Shown here: one piece after another, positions 46,097 through 61,239 of the stretch
Numbering within the stretch: position 1 is the first letter of the stretch
Layout: each line of letters opens with the position of its first letter
Assembly: GCA_024180945.1 (NCBI GenBank)
Contig: JAKSGN010000016.1
Location: 186,001 to 250,000 of the forward strand
Reading direction: 5' to 3'
Origin: Macrophomina tecta
Lineage: Eukaryota; Ascomycota; Dothideomycetes; Botryosphaeriales; Botryosphaeriaceae
DNA: 64,000 bases
Translations under genes and position numbers: made by a program
Notes under the pieces: generated by a model
Told to the model about the DNA's origin: nothing
Databases searched by the model: none
The model's input: only the letters and a program-made list of their open reading frames with translations

Positions 46097-46884
46097 TATT
46101 ATGAACCCTAGGGCATAAGGGCTTTATAACCCCACGGGTAGAAAGCCCGCATGGAAAAAGGCACCGTAAGGGCTAGAAACTTATAAGATTAGTAGAGCTG
46201 CACTACTAGCATGCCCGCACGGAAAAACTAGCCTTAAGGGAAAACGGCGCGTACGGGCCTAGATAAGGTAGTAATAGAAGCCCGTATAGGAATAACGCCC
46301 ACGCGGTATAGTAAGACCACGGGAACACTAACTAGGCTAAACTCCCGTAGGGGAAGAATGCCTATAAGGGAGAAATTACGAATCCTAGAAATCGGCTTCG
46401 GGCTAAGAGAAACAGATGGGATAAAGTCGAATAACTTATATAGTCTAAGGAATGATAGTCTAGCAGTAAAATACTTTTTTAACCGATATAGAAGTCGGAT
46501 TCTAGGAAATAGGTATTAGTATCTAAGTTATATATAGTTTACCCGACTTATTTATAGATTAGAAGTCTTAGAAAAGATTTAATTCTTAGAATAATCTAAC
46601 TCTACGACTAATCTAATAGTCGTCTTAATTTATAGATTATTATAGCTTTTCTATAGTATATAGATATATTTCTTAGATAGTACTTTAACCTTTATAGTTA
46701 ACTTAAAGTTCTAATATAACTCTATTAGAGGTAATAAGCCTAACGCGCACCACGTATTAATATATTATGTAATTACTATTATTGTTCTAGTTCTTTACTC
46801 TTCTTTTATTCTTTAAGGTAAACCCTTTAGCTATCTAACCCTACTAGGCGATTTTAAAGCCTAGTAGAAGAGGCTACTATTATA
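46097..46884 (+). repeat. 5' LTR of outer Gypsy
   Basis: Starts TATTATGAACCC (RIP form of TGTTACGAACCC) and ends GGCTACTATTATA. The next bases CTTTAACTACTATTC occupy the primer-binding-site position. Confidence 0.82.
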
Positions 46885-47664
46885 CTTTAACTACTATTCT
46901 TATAAGAGAAGGTAGTTCTGAGGAAAGAAATACTTAATAATAAGAAAGTATTACCTAATACTTAACGCTAACTAAGTAATATAATAAATGACGTTAATAT
47001 AAATAATAATAGTCTTCTATAGCTAACTATAGCCGATCTCTTTTAGGTTATCTAAGATATATAAGGCTAGATCGGCGAACTACGTAGATAACTCTAGAAG
47101 TAGACTAACGAAAATATATAGCTTTATTAATAAATAGGCGAACTTCGTAACTAAGCTATTCTAATAACCTCTATTCTAATATTTATTTATACTCTAGTAT
47201 TAACAACAACTTAACCCTTTAATAGAAGTATGAAGACGGCTAAGCTAGATCTATTCTATAGTAATTAAAAGAAGCTCTAGACCTTCTTTTTATAACTCGA
47301 CCTATACTTCTTCTTTAACTCTAGAGACTTTTCTACTAATAATAAAAAGGTAATATTCGTAGCTACCTACCTCCGCGATATTATAGTATAGTAGTTCGAG
47401 CCCTACCTTAGAGACCGAATGGAGAAAGAACTAGAAGTACGTAAGAAGAATACTAAGAAAGTCTTTAGTAGCTATAAGTACTTTATAACTTAAATTAAGT
47501 AAAGCTTCAGAGACCTCGACGAGGTTAATAAGACCCGACGAGCCGTTATAAATATCTACTAAAAGACCTTAGTAGCGGACTATACTATAGAATTCTAAAA
47601 GGCCGTAGCGTATTTAGATAACTAGTTCGACTACGCCCTTATAGACTACTACTACCGAGGACTT

Positions 47665-48441
47665 TGTAACGGCGGCCTCTTCTACTAGGCTTTAGAGTTG
47701 CCTAGTAGGGTTAGATAGCTAAAGGGTTTACCTTAAAGAATAAGAGAAGGGTAAAGAATTAAAACGATAGTAGTAATTATATAATATATTAGTGCATAGT
47801 GCGCATTAGGCTTGTTACCTCTAATAGAGTTGTATTGGAACTTTAAGTTAACTACAAAGGTTAAGGTACTATCTAAGAAGTATATCTATATACTATATTA
47901 GAGTTATATTAATCTATAGATAGTAGAGGATAGTTAAAATCCTTTATTATCTATGCGTAGTAGAGAATAATCGCGATTCTTCGTTATCTAGTAGGCCCGG
48001 TGGGTCTTACATAACTTAGGCGCTAAGGCCTATTTCCTAGAATTCGACTTTTATATTAGTTAAGGGAGTATTATACCGCTAGACTATTATTTTTTAGATT
48101 ATATAAGTTGTCCGACTTTCTTCCATCTATTTTTTTTAGCCCGAAGCTGGTTTCTAGGATTTGTAATTCTTTTTTTAGGAATATTCTTCCCCTACGTAAA
48201 TTCGACCTAGTTGGTATTCCCGTGGTTTTACTATACTATATAGGCGTTATACGGGCTTCCGCTGCTATCTTACCTAGGCCCGTATGCGTCGTTCTTCCTC
48301 GAGGCTATTTTTTTTTGTGCGGGTGCGTTAGTGTTACAGCTTTATTATCTTTGCGGGTTCTTAGCTTCTATAGTATCTTTTCCCGTGCGGGCTTTCTATC
48401 CGTGGGGTTATAAAGCCCTTATTTCTCTAGGGTTCGTAATA
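47665..48441 (-). repeat. 3' LTR of inner Gypsy
   Basis: On the + strand TGTAACGGCGGCC... to ...GGTTCGTAATA. The left end keeps the unmutated TGTAACGG terminus. Two + frames inside (48,108-48,413 and 48,331-48,543) are chance. Confidence 0.82.
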
Positions 48442-48542
48442 CTATTCCCCCTCTTAAGGATCTTTGGCCCGAAGATTTATTCGTTTATCTATATCTTATA
48501 TTTCTTTTATTCTTTCTTTTTTTTCTTTAGTAAAGCTTTATA

Positions 48543-49290
48543 ATGCCTTCGAAACGTAAGCATACTAAATAGGTTCTTCTAGGTAAGCGTATTAATTATG
48601 AGGATTGCGCGATATCTATTTCTTATTCTTTCTATTTGTTTTTGGCCTCTAAGGGTAAGTCCGTAGAGTATTAAATAGATATTAAGAGTTCTTCTCACTA
48701 TAGGGAGTACGCGCGCCGTAGATAAACTATTTATAATAGGGGAGGTCTCGACGCTATAGATTATATACTTCTTTTCTGCCATTCTTCGCTGTTACTAATA
48801 TTCGTTCTTAGTTGACCGTCTTGATTAGGCGCGTGCTAAAGTGCGTACGGACCGGGAGGAAGCTCGTAAGGCTATATAGACCGTAATAACCCGTTTATTT
48901 CGTTTAGAGAAGTAAGAGGACTTCTTAGAGCGTTATACCTACTTAATACTTTCGAAGAAGGCTATAACTATAGAGGAGTTAGAGAAGCTTAATTGTATTA
49001 AATCTACTCGTGAGGTTAGGAGTGCCTCTAACCCTAAAAATACTAAGGAGGAACGATCGCTAAAGCGTTTACGTAGCGATGCCTTAGCTAATAATACTAT
49101 AGAGTCGTTTTAGTCTATTAGGTCTCCTAGCGTTAGTTCGGGTTCTACACCTCCCGAGGGTTCTAGTCTAATTAACTAGGTGCGGTTATCTTCGTTCCCT
49201 AATTTTAATTTCGGGTTCTTCGTGTATAACGAGTTGGCGGTGTTAGTCGATCTAGGTTTTAGCGATGGAACTTATTAATAAGTTCTTAAT
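48543..49290 (+). pseudogene. Antisense reading frame of inner Gypsy
   Basis: Runs opposite to pol between chromodomain and 3' LTR. Starts ATG with a basic MPSKRK leader, then helical text and a Lys/Glu-rich part (SKKAITIEELEKLN), then NPKNTKEERSLK and a SGSTPPEGS region. Stops match Gln/Trp positions, and a few frameshifts occur near 48,780-48,830. The outer copy has a homologous frame. The basic start could be a nuclear signal; function is unknown. Confidence 0.5.
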
Positions 49291-52200
49291 AGTCGTATAT
49301 TTTTAGTAGTTTCTAGGTATTATTCTAGTCTTCTTTTTATTTAAGGAGGTATTTAAACTAACCGTTAATATAGCCGCTATCTAGGACTTATTCTATATTC
49401 TAGTCTATATTCTCATCGGCGTCTAGATTTTCCGGTAGTATTTCTTTCGTTTGGCGTAATAGCGTAGTGTTTTCTAGTACTAGCTTAAGGAGTAAGACGT
49501 AAAATATAGGGTATATTCGTATAGTATTAGGTAATCTAAGGCGGAAATTAACCTTTCTAATCTATTCTTTAATTTCGAATAATTCGATTTTCTTAAAGTC
49601 TAATTTATTGTTCGGCCGTTTTGTCTTAATATTTTTTCTAAGGAGGTAAACTTTATTTCTTTCTTTTAGCTTTAGTACCTTCTAGTGCCGTCTATTATAG
49701 TATTTACCTATTTATAGGGCTACGAATTTAAGGTCTAGGTATAATTATTCGTAGAGTACCTTTAGCTAGTCTACTTTAAGGATTTCTTTTTAGGCTAGGG
49801 ATTCGCTTAGTATTAGCTCTTTATAAGCTATAGGCTTATAACCGTAGTTAGCGTAGAATGGGGATTCTTGTATAGCTAATGCTTTCGAGCTATTATACGC
49901 GAATTATGCGAGCGGTAGTAGCTCGACCTAGTTATCTTATACGTAGTTAAGGTAGTAGCGTAGGTATTATTCTAGTATTTAATTTATTCGTTCTATCTGT
50001 CCATCTATTTATAGATATACTATAGTTAAGAGCTTATACTTTGCTCTAAGCTAGCGGGTAAGCATCTACTAGAATTAAAATATAAATAGCTAATCTCTAT
50101 TTAATACGAGCTCTTCTAGTAACCTATAGTTACCGAGGATTATTTTAAGAAATATATAGGTGAGTTCTTCTATATTTACTATCTTAAGATATAGCAAGTA
50201 GTATACGTACTTTATTATTCTATTAACGATAACTAGAATCGAGTTATACTTAATCTTAGTAAGCGGTTCTTTTAACTTAGGTAGGTTTATAATAAAGTCT
50301 AGCGAGATAGATTACTAAGGGCGCTTTAGTACTAGTAGTAGCTAAAGTAGTTTATAGAGCGTATACCTCGCGGCCTTACTTCTAATATAAAGGTCGTATT
50401 ATGAGACTATCTATAAAACGGTTCTTCTTAGCCCTAGAAAGTAGTAGCTTCTTATAATTCGCTTTATCGTCTTGTCTATCTCTTAATAACCGTGTACTAG
50501 GGCTTCGTATATATTCTTTATAAGCTCTTCCCGTAGTTTAACCGGAATGTAGACTAATTCTAAAAATAAAATTATACTATCTATATTTCTAGTTACTTAG
50601 GGGTCGTTATCGAGTTCTTTAATTTCTTAAGCTATTACGTTATCTACGTAGGCTTTTTAGATCTTCTATTTCTATTTATTGCCTTCGAGGCGTATCGCTG
50701 GGGCGAATAGTCTAACTAGGGTAAGCGAGTCGTCTAGTTCTTTCTTAAGCTACGTTCATCCTAGGCCATAAATAGCTGTAATCTAGCGGCTACGGCTAGT
50801 AGGTATAAAAGATCTGTCCTCCTACATATTAAGAATTATAGATTACGGACCTAGCTTTTTTTTAATATAGTCGGCTCGTCTACTTAGCGCGTCTACGCAG
50901 GCGTTTTTGGATTCCTTTCTATAGGTAATCTTTATATCGTAGAACGCTAGCTCTTTAGCCTACTAAACCTATCGTCGGTTTAGTTTCTTAGTAGTAGTAA
51001 AGTGCGAGAGGTTCTTATAGTTATAGTAGACTATAACCTAGTATTTAGCGCCTTTAAGGTAGTGTCTCTACTCTTTAAAAGCCGTGACTATAGCTAAGAG
51101 TTCTTTATTATAGACGTCGTAGTTCTTTTTAGTAGGTGTTATTTTTCTTAAGTAGTAGGTAATAAGGTATAGTCTACTTTCTTTATCTAGCTAACTAAGT
51201 ATAGCTTCTATAGCGTAGTCTAAAGCATTGGTTTCTACCATAATTAGTAGATCTAGGTTATAGAGCCCTAGAACTAGTGCTTCTATAAATATCTGCTTTA
51301 GTAAGTTAAATACTTGTTATTATCTTTCTTTCTATATAAATCTATGTTCCTTTTTAGTGGTGTTAGTTAGAGGTACCGCTATTTTAGTATAGTTTATAAT
51401 AAACTTCCGGTAAAAGTTAGTAAATCTAAGGAAGAATTATACTTCTTTAATAGTTTACGGTATCGGCTAGTCTTTAATTACGTCTAGTTTCTTATCGTCT
51501 ATACCGATGTGTCCGGGGGTAATAATAAACCCTAGGTATTCTATTCTTTATATATACTACTCACTTTTTTCTAAAGCTACTTAAAGGTTTCGCTTATCTA
51601 AGGCCGTTAGAACTTTTCTTACGTACTTAGTATATTCCTCGAGCGTCTCTAAGTATATTAGAATATCGTCCAGGTAATCCAAGATAAATATATTTAAATA
51701 CGAACGTAGGGTATCGTTAACTAAGCTTTAAAAGATAGCCAGTGCGTTAGTAAGCCTGAAAGATATTACCATATACTTATAATATTCGAATCGCGTTTAG
51801 AATGCCGTCTTCTATTCTTCACCTTTCTTAATACGGATTAAGTAGTAACCTTCTTAAAGGTCTAGTTTCGTAAAGAATTTAGCGTTGCGAAGCTTATTCT
51901 ATAATTCGTTAATATAAGGTAGTAGGTATTAATTTTTTACCGTAATATTATTTAGCTGTCTATAGTTAATATAGAAGCGGAGCTTACTATTTTTCTTAGA
52001 AACGAATAGAATAGGGTATTCTACTAGTAACTATAAGGGTCGTATATATCTTTATTCTAAGTTTTTATTAATATATTTCTGTAATACTTCGGCCTCTATC
52101 TTAGACAAGGAGTAAATAGGCTTAAAAGTAGATTATATTCCCGGGAGTAAGGGTATCTTATAATTCTATAGCTAATACTCTAGTAGTTATTCTTTATCTC

Positions 52201-55200
52201 TTTCTTAGAATATTCTTAGTATATTCTAGAACTTTTATAGGACTATCTCTAATTTTAGTATAGGTGCTAATTTGTTCGTAGTAGGCCTTATAATTTTGCT
52301 AAGATCTACGCTAATCTTAACTATTAAAATATCTTTATTATTATAGCTCTTGTACCCGAGGGGACTAATATCTACTTTATCTAGGTGGCCATACTATCTA
52401 TTAAGCCTCTAGGGGTAGTCTTCTTCGACTAGCTTTAGACTATCTTTATTCTTATCTGTAAGGCCCCGTTTCATATGAGTAAGAGTTTTTTACTTAGTAT
52501 TCTTACTAGGTTTTATATAAATTATATAGGCCTTTTCTTCTTATCTTATTATAAGTTTTAGCATTCGGTAGCTAATAGTCTTAATATCTATAGGTATATT
52601 ATTATTCTGCTATCTTAGCTTAGAGATTCCGCCTTAGCTCTTAGGCTTTAGCGCTTTTTTTTAGCTCTATTAGCTTCTTCTTACCGTTGCAAGGTAGCAT
52701 CTATAGTATTCGTTAGAAAATATAATAGTCTTCGTTCTCTAACTAATATATAGCTCGTAAGTCTTTAGCCACAATATTTCTAGAATAATATTATATCTAG
52801 GAATTATTATTACATTAAGGTTAATTCGTTCTTAGTAATTACTGACGGTAAGAAATACTTTTTCTATCTCGATTCGTATCTAGCTATTTTCGTATTTCGC
52901 TAGGAAGCCGTCTACTGTGCTTAGCCGATAAGGATAATTCTTAGCTTACTAGGGTAGTTAGTTCTTAATAATAAACTTAGGGTTAATGAATACGCCTTAT
53001 ACGCTACTATTAATTATAGCTATTGCCTTTTTCCTATAGAATATAACTAGGATATGTAAAAGCCGATATAGATTTAATTTAGTAGGTATAATTCCGTTCG
53101 CTATACGTATAGTCTAGTTAAGGGACCTATTTAATGGCCCCTCCTAGGGTCCCTATCTAGAGAAGCCGTCTAGTTTTTTAACGTTAGTCGTCTCGTTATT
53201 TCGTAATAGATATATTTATTCTATTTGTTTACTAAAATTAGCGTGTCTTTCTATTATGTCTATCTACTATACTTAATTAATCGCCTCTAGTAGATCCACC
53301 CATTTTAAATCTAATACTAGAAGGTAGGCATGTCGTATTTTTTATAGAATATCTATTATAAGGTGCCCCTATCCCTAGTTACTATACTATACTAATAGAG
53401 GGTGTAGGCTATATTACGAAGGTATTATAGGTCTTGCTATTATTATACCCCCTATATCTTATTCTCTAGCTAAGATACGAGTTCGTCGGCTATCTTAAGT
53501 AGTAATTCTTTCTAGGGGTTCTAGGTGTCGTCTTGCTATACGCGTACGTATATCTTTTCTTACTATACCTTGTATTGCTGCGCCCCGAGGTTAATTATAG
53601 GGCCTAGAATCTAGGTAACCATAGGCTCTAGGCTATTAGTAACGCAGCGTGTCTCTTCGTATTAGGTTAGGTATTCGGTTATTCTTATAAGTATAGCTTT
53701 ATTCTACTATTGCTTATTATTAGTCGTGCTTAACTCTGGGGTGCTATCATATAGTTCCCCCGTATTACTATCGACTAGGTCCTTATTATTAGGAAAGGCT
53801 TTAATAAGCTCTTTTTCTATTCTTAGAATCGTATTAACGTATTATAGCTTTTTAGGGTACTAGTCTATAGCGTTCTTATCGCTCTAGTAAGTAGTGTAGT
53901 TATTATCGTAGTAGGCTGTCTAGCTAAGCTTCTAATATTTAGGGCTTTAGCTTTTTTCGCGTCGCTTATTAAATTCGGCGAAGGGGTTTTCTTACTTAGT
54001 AACCGTAGAGACTTCTTAGTTTTCTAGTTTTTATATTATAGCTGAGACCTATTTATTCTTTTTAAGGTAGTAGTGTGTTTTTTTCTAGGTCTTACTGTAG
54101 TAGACGTATAGTTCTTTTTCGAATCTTTATTTTTACTCTAGAGTCTATTCTTTGCGTTGTTTTTTCTTATAGCCGTTGTTTTTTTTTCTATAGTTATTAT
54201 TTCTTTTAGGTAGGTCATTCTAGCGATTAACGTTATCTAGCTTTATAGTATCTTCTCCTTTCTAAGTGTGTCTAGGGTACGCCGGGCATAAAGTATTAGC
54301 GCTATAGTTTATCTTATACTTCTCGAATTAGCGCTCGAAGAGGTGGTTATCGTATTTAATAGCTAGCTTAATAAGCTTATCTAGGGTCTTAGAATCGTCT
54401 TACGTTATAAGTTGGTCTTTAATCCTTTCTTTAAGTCCTTAGTAGTAGTAATCTATAAGGACGCGGTCGGACTAGTCGTCTAGGTAAGCCGCGGCCTTTT
54501 AGAATTCTATAGTATAGTCCGCTACTAAGGTCTTTTAGTAGATATTTATAACGGCTCGTCGGGTCTTATTAATCTCGTCGAGGTCTCCGAAGCTTTATTT
54601 AATCTAAGTTACGAAGTACTTATAGCTATTAAAGACTTTTTTAGTATTCTTTTTATATACTTCTAGTTCTTTCTCTATTCGGTCTCTAAGGTAGGGCTCG
54701 AACTACTATACTGTAATATCGCGGAGGTAGGTAGTAGCGAATATTACCTTCTTATTATTAGTAAAGAAGTCTCTAGAGTTAAAGAAGAAGTATAAGTCGA
54801 GTTATAAGAGAAAGGTCTAGAGCTTCTTTTAATTACCGTAGAATAGATCTAGCTTAGCTATCTTTATACTCCTATTAGGGGGTTGAGTCATTATTAATAC
54901 CGGAGTATAAATGGGTGCTGGGGTAGGGGTTATCAGAATAGCTTAGTTGCGAAGTTCGCCTATTTATTAATAGAACTAGTTGTTCTTATTAATCTACTTC
55001 TAGAGTTATCTACGTAGTTCGCCGATCTGGCCTTATATATCTTAAATAACCTAAAAGAGGTTGGCTATAGTTAGCTATAGAGGGCTATTATTATTTATAT
55101 CGACATTATTTATAGTATTGCTTAGTTAGCGTTAAGTATTGGGTAATACTATCTTATTATTAAGTATTTCTTTCCTCGGAACTACCTTCTCTTATAAGAA

Positions 55201-55212
55201 TAGTAGTTAAAG

Positions 55213-55988
55213 TATAATAGCAGCCTCTTTTACTAGGCTTTAGAGTCGCCTAGTAGAGTTAGATAGCTAAAGAATTTACCTTAAAGAATAAGAGAAGGGT
55301 AAAGGATTAGAACGATAGTAGTAATTATATAATATATCGGTGCGCGGTACGCGTTAGGCTTGTTACCTCTAATAGGGTTATATTAGAACTTTAAGTTAAC
55401 TATGGAGATTAAAATACTATCTAAAGAGTATATTTATATACTATATTAGAGTTATATTAATCTATAGATAGTAGAGGATAGTTAAAATCCTTTATTATCT
55501 ATACGTAGTAGAGGATAATCGCGATTCTTTATTATCTAGTAGGCCCGGTGGGTCTTATATAACTTAGGCGCTAAGGCCTATTTTCTAGAATCCGACTTTT
55601 ATATTGGTTAAGGGAGTATTATACCGCTAGACTATTATTTCTTAGATCATATAAGTTATTTAACTTTCTTTTATCCGTTTCTCTTAGCCTAAAGCCGGTT
55701 TCTAGAATTCGTAATTCTTTTCTTAGGAATATTCTTCCCCTACGGGAGTTCGACCTAGTCGGTGTTCCCGTGGTCTTACTATACCGTATAGGCGTTATAC
55801 GGGCTTTTACTACTATCTTACCTAGGCCTGTACACGCTGTTCTTCCTCGAGGCTATTTTTCCTATACGGGCACGCCGGTATTGCAGCTTTATTATCCTTG
55901 CGGGTTCTTGGCTTCTATGGTGTTTTTTCCTATACGGGCTTTCTATTCGTAGGGTTATAAAGCCCTTGTCCCTCTAGGGTTCGTAATA
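55213..55988 (-). repeat. 5' LTR of inner Gypsy
   Basis: Near-identical partner of the LTR at 47,665, differing mostly by C/T and G/A changes. Confidence 0.82.
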
Positions 55989-58900
55989 GACTTAAGGAAA
56001 GGATTAAAGACTAACTTATAATATAAGATAATTCTAAGACCCTAGACGAGCTTATTAAGCTAGCTATTAAATGCGATAACCGCCTCTTCGAGCGCTAATC
56101 CGAGAAGTATAAGGTAAACTACGAAGCTAATACTTCGCGCCTAGCGCGCCCTAGATATACTTAGGAAGGAGGAGATGCTATAGAGCTAGATAATATTAAC
56201 TACTGGAATAACCTACCTAAAAGGGATAACTACTATAGGGAAAAGAATAACAGCTATAAAGAAAAATAACGTAAAGAATAGACTTTAGAGTAAAAATAAA
56301 GATTTAAAAAAGGATTATACATCTACTACGGTAAGACTTAGGGAAAGATATACTACTACCATAAAAAGGATAAATAAGTCTCGGCTATAACGTAAGAATC
56401 GGAAAGCCGAGAAGTCTCTACGGTTACTAAGTAAGAAAACCCCTTCACTAAATTTAATAAGCGATGCGAAGAAAGCTAGAGCCCCGAGTATTAAAGGCTT
56501 AGCTAGATAGCCTACTATAATAATAACTATACTACTTACTAGAGCGATAAGGATGCTATAGGCTAGTATTCTAAGAAGCTATAATACGTTAATACGATTC
56601 TAAGAATGGAGAAAGAGCTTATTAAAGTCTTTTCTAACGACGAGGACCTAGTTAATAGCGATATAGGGAAACTATACGATAGTATTCTAGAGTTAAGTAT
56701 GACCGATAATAAGTAATAGTAGAATAAAGCTATACTTATAAGAATAACTAAATACCTAACCCGATACGGAGAGACATGCCGCGTTACTAATAGCCTAGAG
56801 CCTACAGTTACCTAGATTCCAGGCCCTATAATTGACCTCGGGACGCAGTAATATAAGGTATAGTAAAGAAAGATATACGTACACGTATAGTAATACAATA
56901 TCTAGAATCTCTAGAAAGAATTACTACTTAAAATAGCCGACAAACTCGTATTCTAGCTAGAGAACGAGACACGAGAAGTATAATAACGCTAAGATCTATA
57001 GTATCTCCGTGATATAGCCTACACCCTCTGTTAGTACGGTATAGCGACTAGGGATAGAAGTACCTTATAATAGATACTCTATAAAAAATACGATATGCCT
57101 ACCTTCTAGTATTAGATTCGAAACGGATAGATCTACTAGAGACGACTAATTAAATATAGTAGATAGATATAATAGAAAGACACCCTAGTTCTAGTTAAGA
57201 AATAGAATGAATATATTTATTATAAAATAATAGGATGACATATTAAAAAACTAGACGGCTTCCCTAGATAGAGATTCTAGAAGGGGCCGTTAGATAGGTT
57301 TCTTAACTAGATTATACGTATAGCGAATAGAATTATACCTACTAGATTAAACTTATATCGACTTTTATATATCCTAGTTATATTCTGTGGGAAAAAGGTA
57401 ATAGCTATAATAAATAGTGGCGTATAAGGCGTATTCGTCGATCCTAAGTTTATTATTAAGAACTAACTATCTTAGTAAGCTAAGGATTACTCTTATTAGC
57501 TAAGTACAGTGGACGGCTTCTTAGCGGAATACGGAAATAGCTAGATATAAATTAAGATAGGGGAAGTACTCCTTACCGTTGGAAATTACTAAGAACGGAT
57601 TAACCTCGATATAATAATAATTCCCGAACATGATATTATTCTCGGGATATTATAGCTAAAGACTTACGAGCTATATATTAGCTAGAAAATGAAGACTATT
57701 ACGTTTTCTAATAAATACTATAGACGCCACCTCGTAACGGTAAGAAGAAGCTAATAGAGCTAGAAGAAAGTACTAGAGCCTAAGAGCTAGAGCGGAACCT
57801 CTAAGCTAAGATAGTAGAATAATAACGTACCCGTAGATATTAAGACTATTAGCTACTAAGCGCTAAAACTTATAATAAGACGAGGAGAAAATGCCTATAT
57901 AATTTACGTAAAACTTAGTAAAGATACTAAGTAAAAGACTCTCACTTATACGAAATGGGGCTATACGGATAAGGATAAGAATAGCCTAAAGCTAGTTAAA
58001 GAAGACTGCTCCTAGAGGCTTAATAGATAGTATAGCTACCCGGATAAAGTAGGTACTAGTTCCCTCAGGTATAAGAGCTATAACGATAAAGGTATTTTAG
58101 TAGCCGAGGTTAGTGTAGACCTTAGTGGAATTATAAGGCCTACTAAGAATAAACTAGCACCTATACCGAAATTAGAGATAGTTCTATAGAAGTTCTAGAA
58201 TATACTAAGAATATTCTAAGAAAGAAGTAAGGGATAACTACTAGAGTATTAGCTATAGAATTATAAAATACCCTTACTCCTAGGAACGTAACTAGCGTTT
58301 AAGCCTATTTACTTCTTATCTAAGATAGAGGCTAAAGCATTACGGGAATATATTAATAAAAATCTAGAACGAGAATATATACGACTCTTATAGTCGCCAG
58401 TAGGATATCCTATTCTATTTATTTTAAAAAAGAATAGTAAGCTCCGCCTCTATATTAACTACCGATAACTAAATAATATTATAGTAAAAAATTAATATCT
58501 ACTACCTTGTATTAATGAATTATAGAATAAACTTCGTAACGCTAAGTTCTTTACGAAACTAAACCTCCGAGACGGTTACTACCTAGTCCATATTAAGAAA
58601 GGCGAAGAATAGAAAATAGCATTTCGAATACGATTTAAATATTACGAGTATATAGTAATGCCTTTCGGGCTTACTAATATACTGGCTACCTTCTAGAGCT
58701 TAGTTAATGATACCCTACGTTTATATTTAGATATATTCGCCTTAGCTTACCTAGATAATATTCTAATATACTCGGAAACACTCGAAAAACATACCGAGCA
58801 TATAAGAAAAGTCCTAAAGGCCTTAGACGAACGAAACCTCTAAGTAGCCCTAGAAAAAAGCGAGTGGTATATATAAGAAATAGAATACCTAGGGTTTATT

Positions 58901-61239
58901 ATTACCCCCGGATATATTAGTATGGACGACAAGAAACTAGACGTAATTAAAGACTAGCCGATACCGCGAACTATTAAAGAAGTATAATTCTTTCTTAGAT
59001 TTACTAACTTTTATCAGAAGTTTATTATAAACTACGCTAAGGTAGCGGCACCTCTAACTGATATTACTAAGAAAGAATATAGGTTTATATAGAAAGAAAG
59101 ATAGTAATAAGCGTTTAACTTACTAAAGTAGATATTTATAGAAGTATTAGTTCTAGGGCTCTATAATCTAGATCTGCTGATTACGGTAGAAACTAATACT
59201 TTAGACTATGCTATAGGAGCCGTACTTAGTTAGCTAGATAAAGAAGGCCGACTATACCTTATCGCCTACTACTTAAGGAAAATAATACCTGCCGAAAAGA
59301 ACTATAATATTTATGATAAAGAACTCTTAGCTATAGTTACAGCTTTTAAAGAATAGAGATACTACCTCGAAGGCGCTAAATACTAGGTTATAGTCTACTA
59401 TAACTATAAGAACCTTTCGTACTTTACTACTACTAAGGAATTAAACCATCGATAGGTTTAGTGGGCTAAAGAACTAGCATTCTATAATATAAGAATTACC
59501 TATAGAAAGAAATCTAAGAATGCTCGCGTAGATACGCTAAGTAGACGAGCTAACTATATTAAAGAAAAGCTAGGTCCGCAACCTATAATACTTAATATAT
59601 AGAAGAACGGGTCTTTTATACCCGCTAGCCGTAGCCGCTAGATTATAGCTATTTATAGCCTAGGGTAAACGTAGCTTAAGGAAGGACTAGACGACTCACT
59701 TACTTTAGTTAGACTATTCGCCCTAGCGATACGCCTCGAAGGTAATGAATGGGAGTAGAAGATCCGAGAAGCCTATATAAATAATATAACGGCTTAAGAA
59801 ATTAGAGAACTTAAAGACAACCCCCGAGTAACTAGAAACGTAGACAGTATAATTCTATTTTTAGAACTAGTCTACGTTTCGGTTAAACTACGGGAAGAGC
59901 TTATAAAGAATATATATGAAGCCCTAGTATATGGTTATTAAGAAATAGATAAGATAATAGAGTAAATTATAAGAAGCTACTACTTCCTAGGGCTTAAAAG
60001 AACTATTTAACGGGTAATCTTATAATGCGACCTTTATATTAGAAGTAAGGCCGCGAGGTATACACCTTACAAACTACTTTAGCTACTACCGGCACCGAAG
60101 CGCCCTTAGTAATCTATCTCGCTAGACTTTATTATAGACCTATCTAAGTTAGAAGAACTACTTACTAAGGTTAAGTATAACTCGATCCTAGTTATCGTTA
60201 ATAGAATAATAAAGTACGCGTATTACCTGCTATATTTTAAAATGGTAAATATGGAGGGACTCATCTATATATTCCTTAGAATAATCCTTAGTAATTACGG
60301 GTTACTAGAAAAGCTCGTGTTAGATAGAGATTGGCTATTTATATTCTAATTCTAGTAGACTCTTACCCGCTAGCTTAGAGCTAAGTATAAGCTCTTAACT
60401 ATAGCACACTCTTAAACGGACGGATAGATAGAACGGACGAATTAGATGCTAGAATAGTACCTACGCTACTACCTTAACTACGTATAAGATAATTAGGTCG
60501 AGCTACTACTACTTATATAGTTCGCGTATAATAGCTCAAAGGTATTAGCTATATAGAAATCCCTATTCTACGCTAACTATAGTTATGAGCCTATAGCTTA
60601 TAAAGAGCTAATACTAAGCGAATTTCTAGCCTAAAAAGAAATTCTTAAAGTAGACTAGCTAAAGATACTCTATAAATAGCTATACCTAGACCTCGAATTT
60701 GTAGCTCTATAAATAGGTAAATACTATAATAGACAGTACTAGGAGGTACCGAAGCTAAAGAGGGAAGATAAAGTTTATCTCTTTAGAAAGAATATTAAGA
60801 TAAAATAGCCGAATAATAAATTAGACTTTAAGAAAATCGGACTATTCGAAATTAAAGAATAGATTAGAAAGGTTAATTTCCGCCTTAGATTACCTAATAC
60901 TATACGGATATACCCTATATTTTACATCTTATTCCTTAAACCGATACTAGAAAACGCTATACTATTACGCTAAACGAAAGAAATACTACTAAAAAATCTA
61001 GATGCCGACAAAAATATAGACTAGGATATAGAATAGATCCTAGATAGTAGCTATATTAATAATTAGTTCCAATATCTCCTTAAATAGAAAGAAGACTAGA
61101 ATAATACCTAGGAACTACTAGAACTATGCGATTATTAAGAACTTATTAATAAGTTCTATCGCCAAAACCTAGATCGACTAATACCGCCGACTTATTATAT
61201 ATAAAGGACTCGAAATTAAACTTAGGGAATAGAGATAAC

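Larger units (their letters stand above)
47665..55988 (-). mobile_element. Inner Ty3/Gypsy chromovirus, nested in gag of the outer one
   Basis: An 8,324-bp element in reverse orientation, same family as its host. LTRs are 777 and 776 bp, and the perfect target duplication GACTT is at 47,660-47,664 and 55,989-55,993. On the minus strand the order is gag (about 55,150-54,200), protease, reverse transcriptase (about 52,100-51,400), RNase H, integrase and chromodomain (toward 49.3 kb). Removing it with one GACTT rejoins the outer gag in frame. It is RIP-inactivated as well. Confidence 0.88.

Noticed and set aside
48108..48543. Two hydrophobic + frames
   Set aside because: They lie inside an LTR and are not kept open in the partner LTRs.
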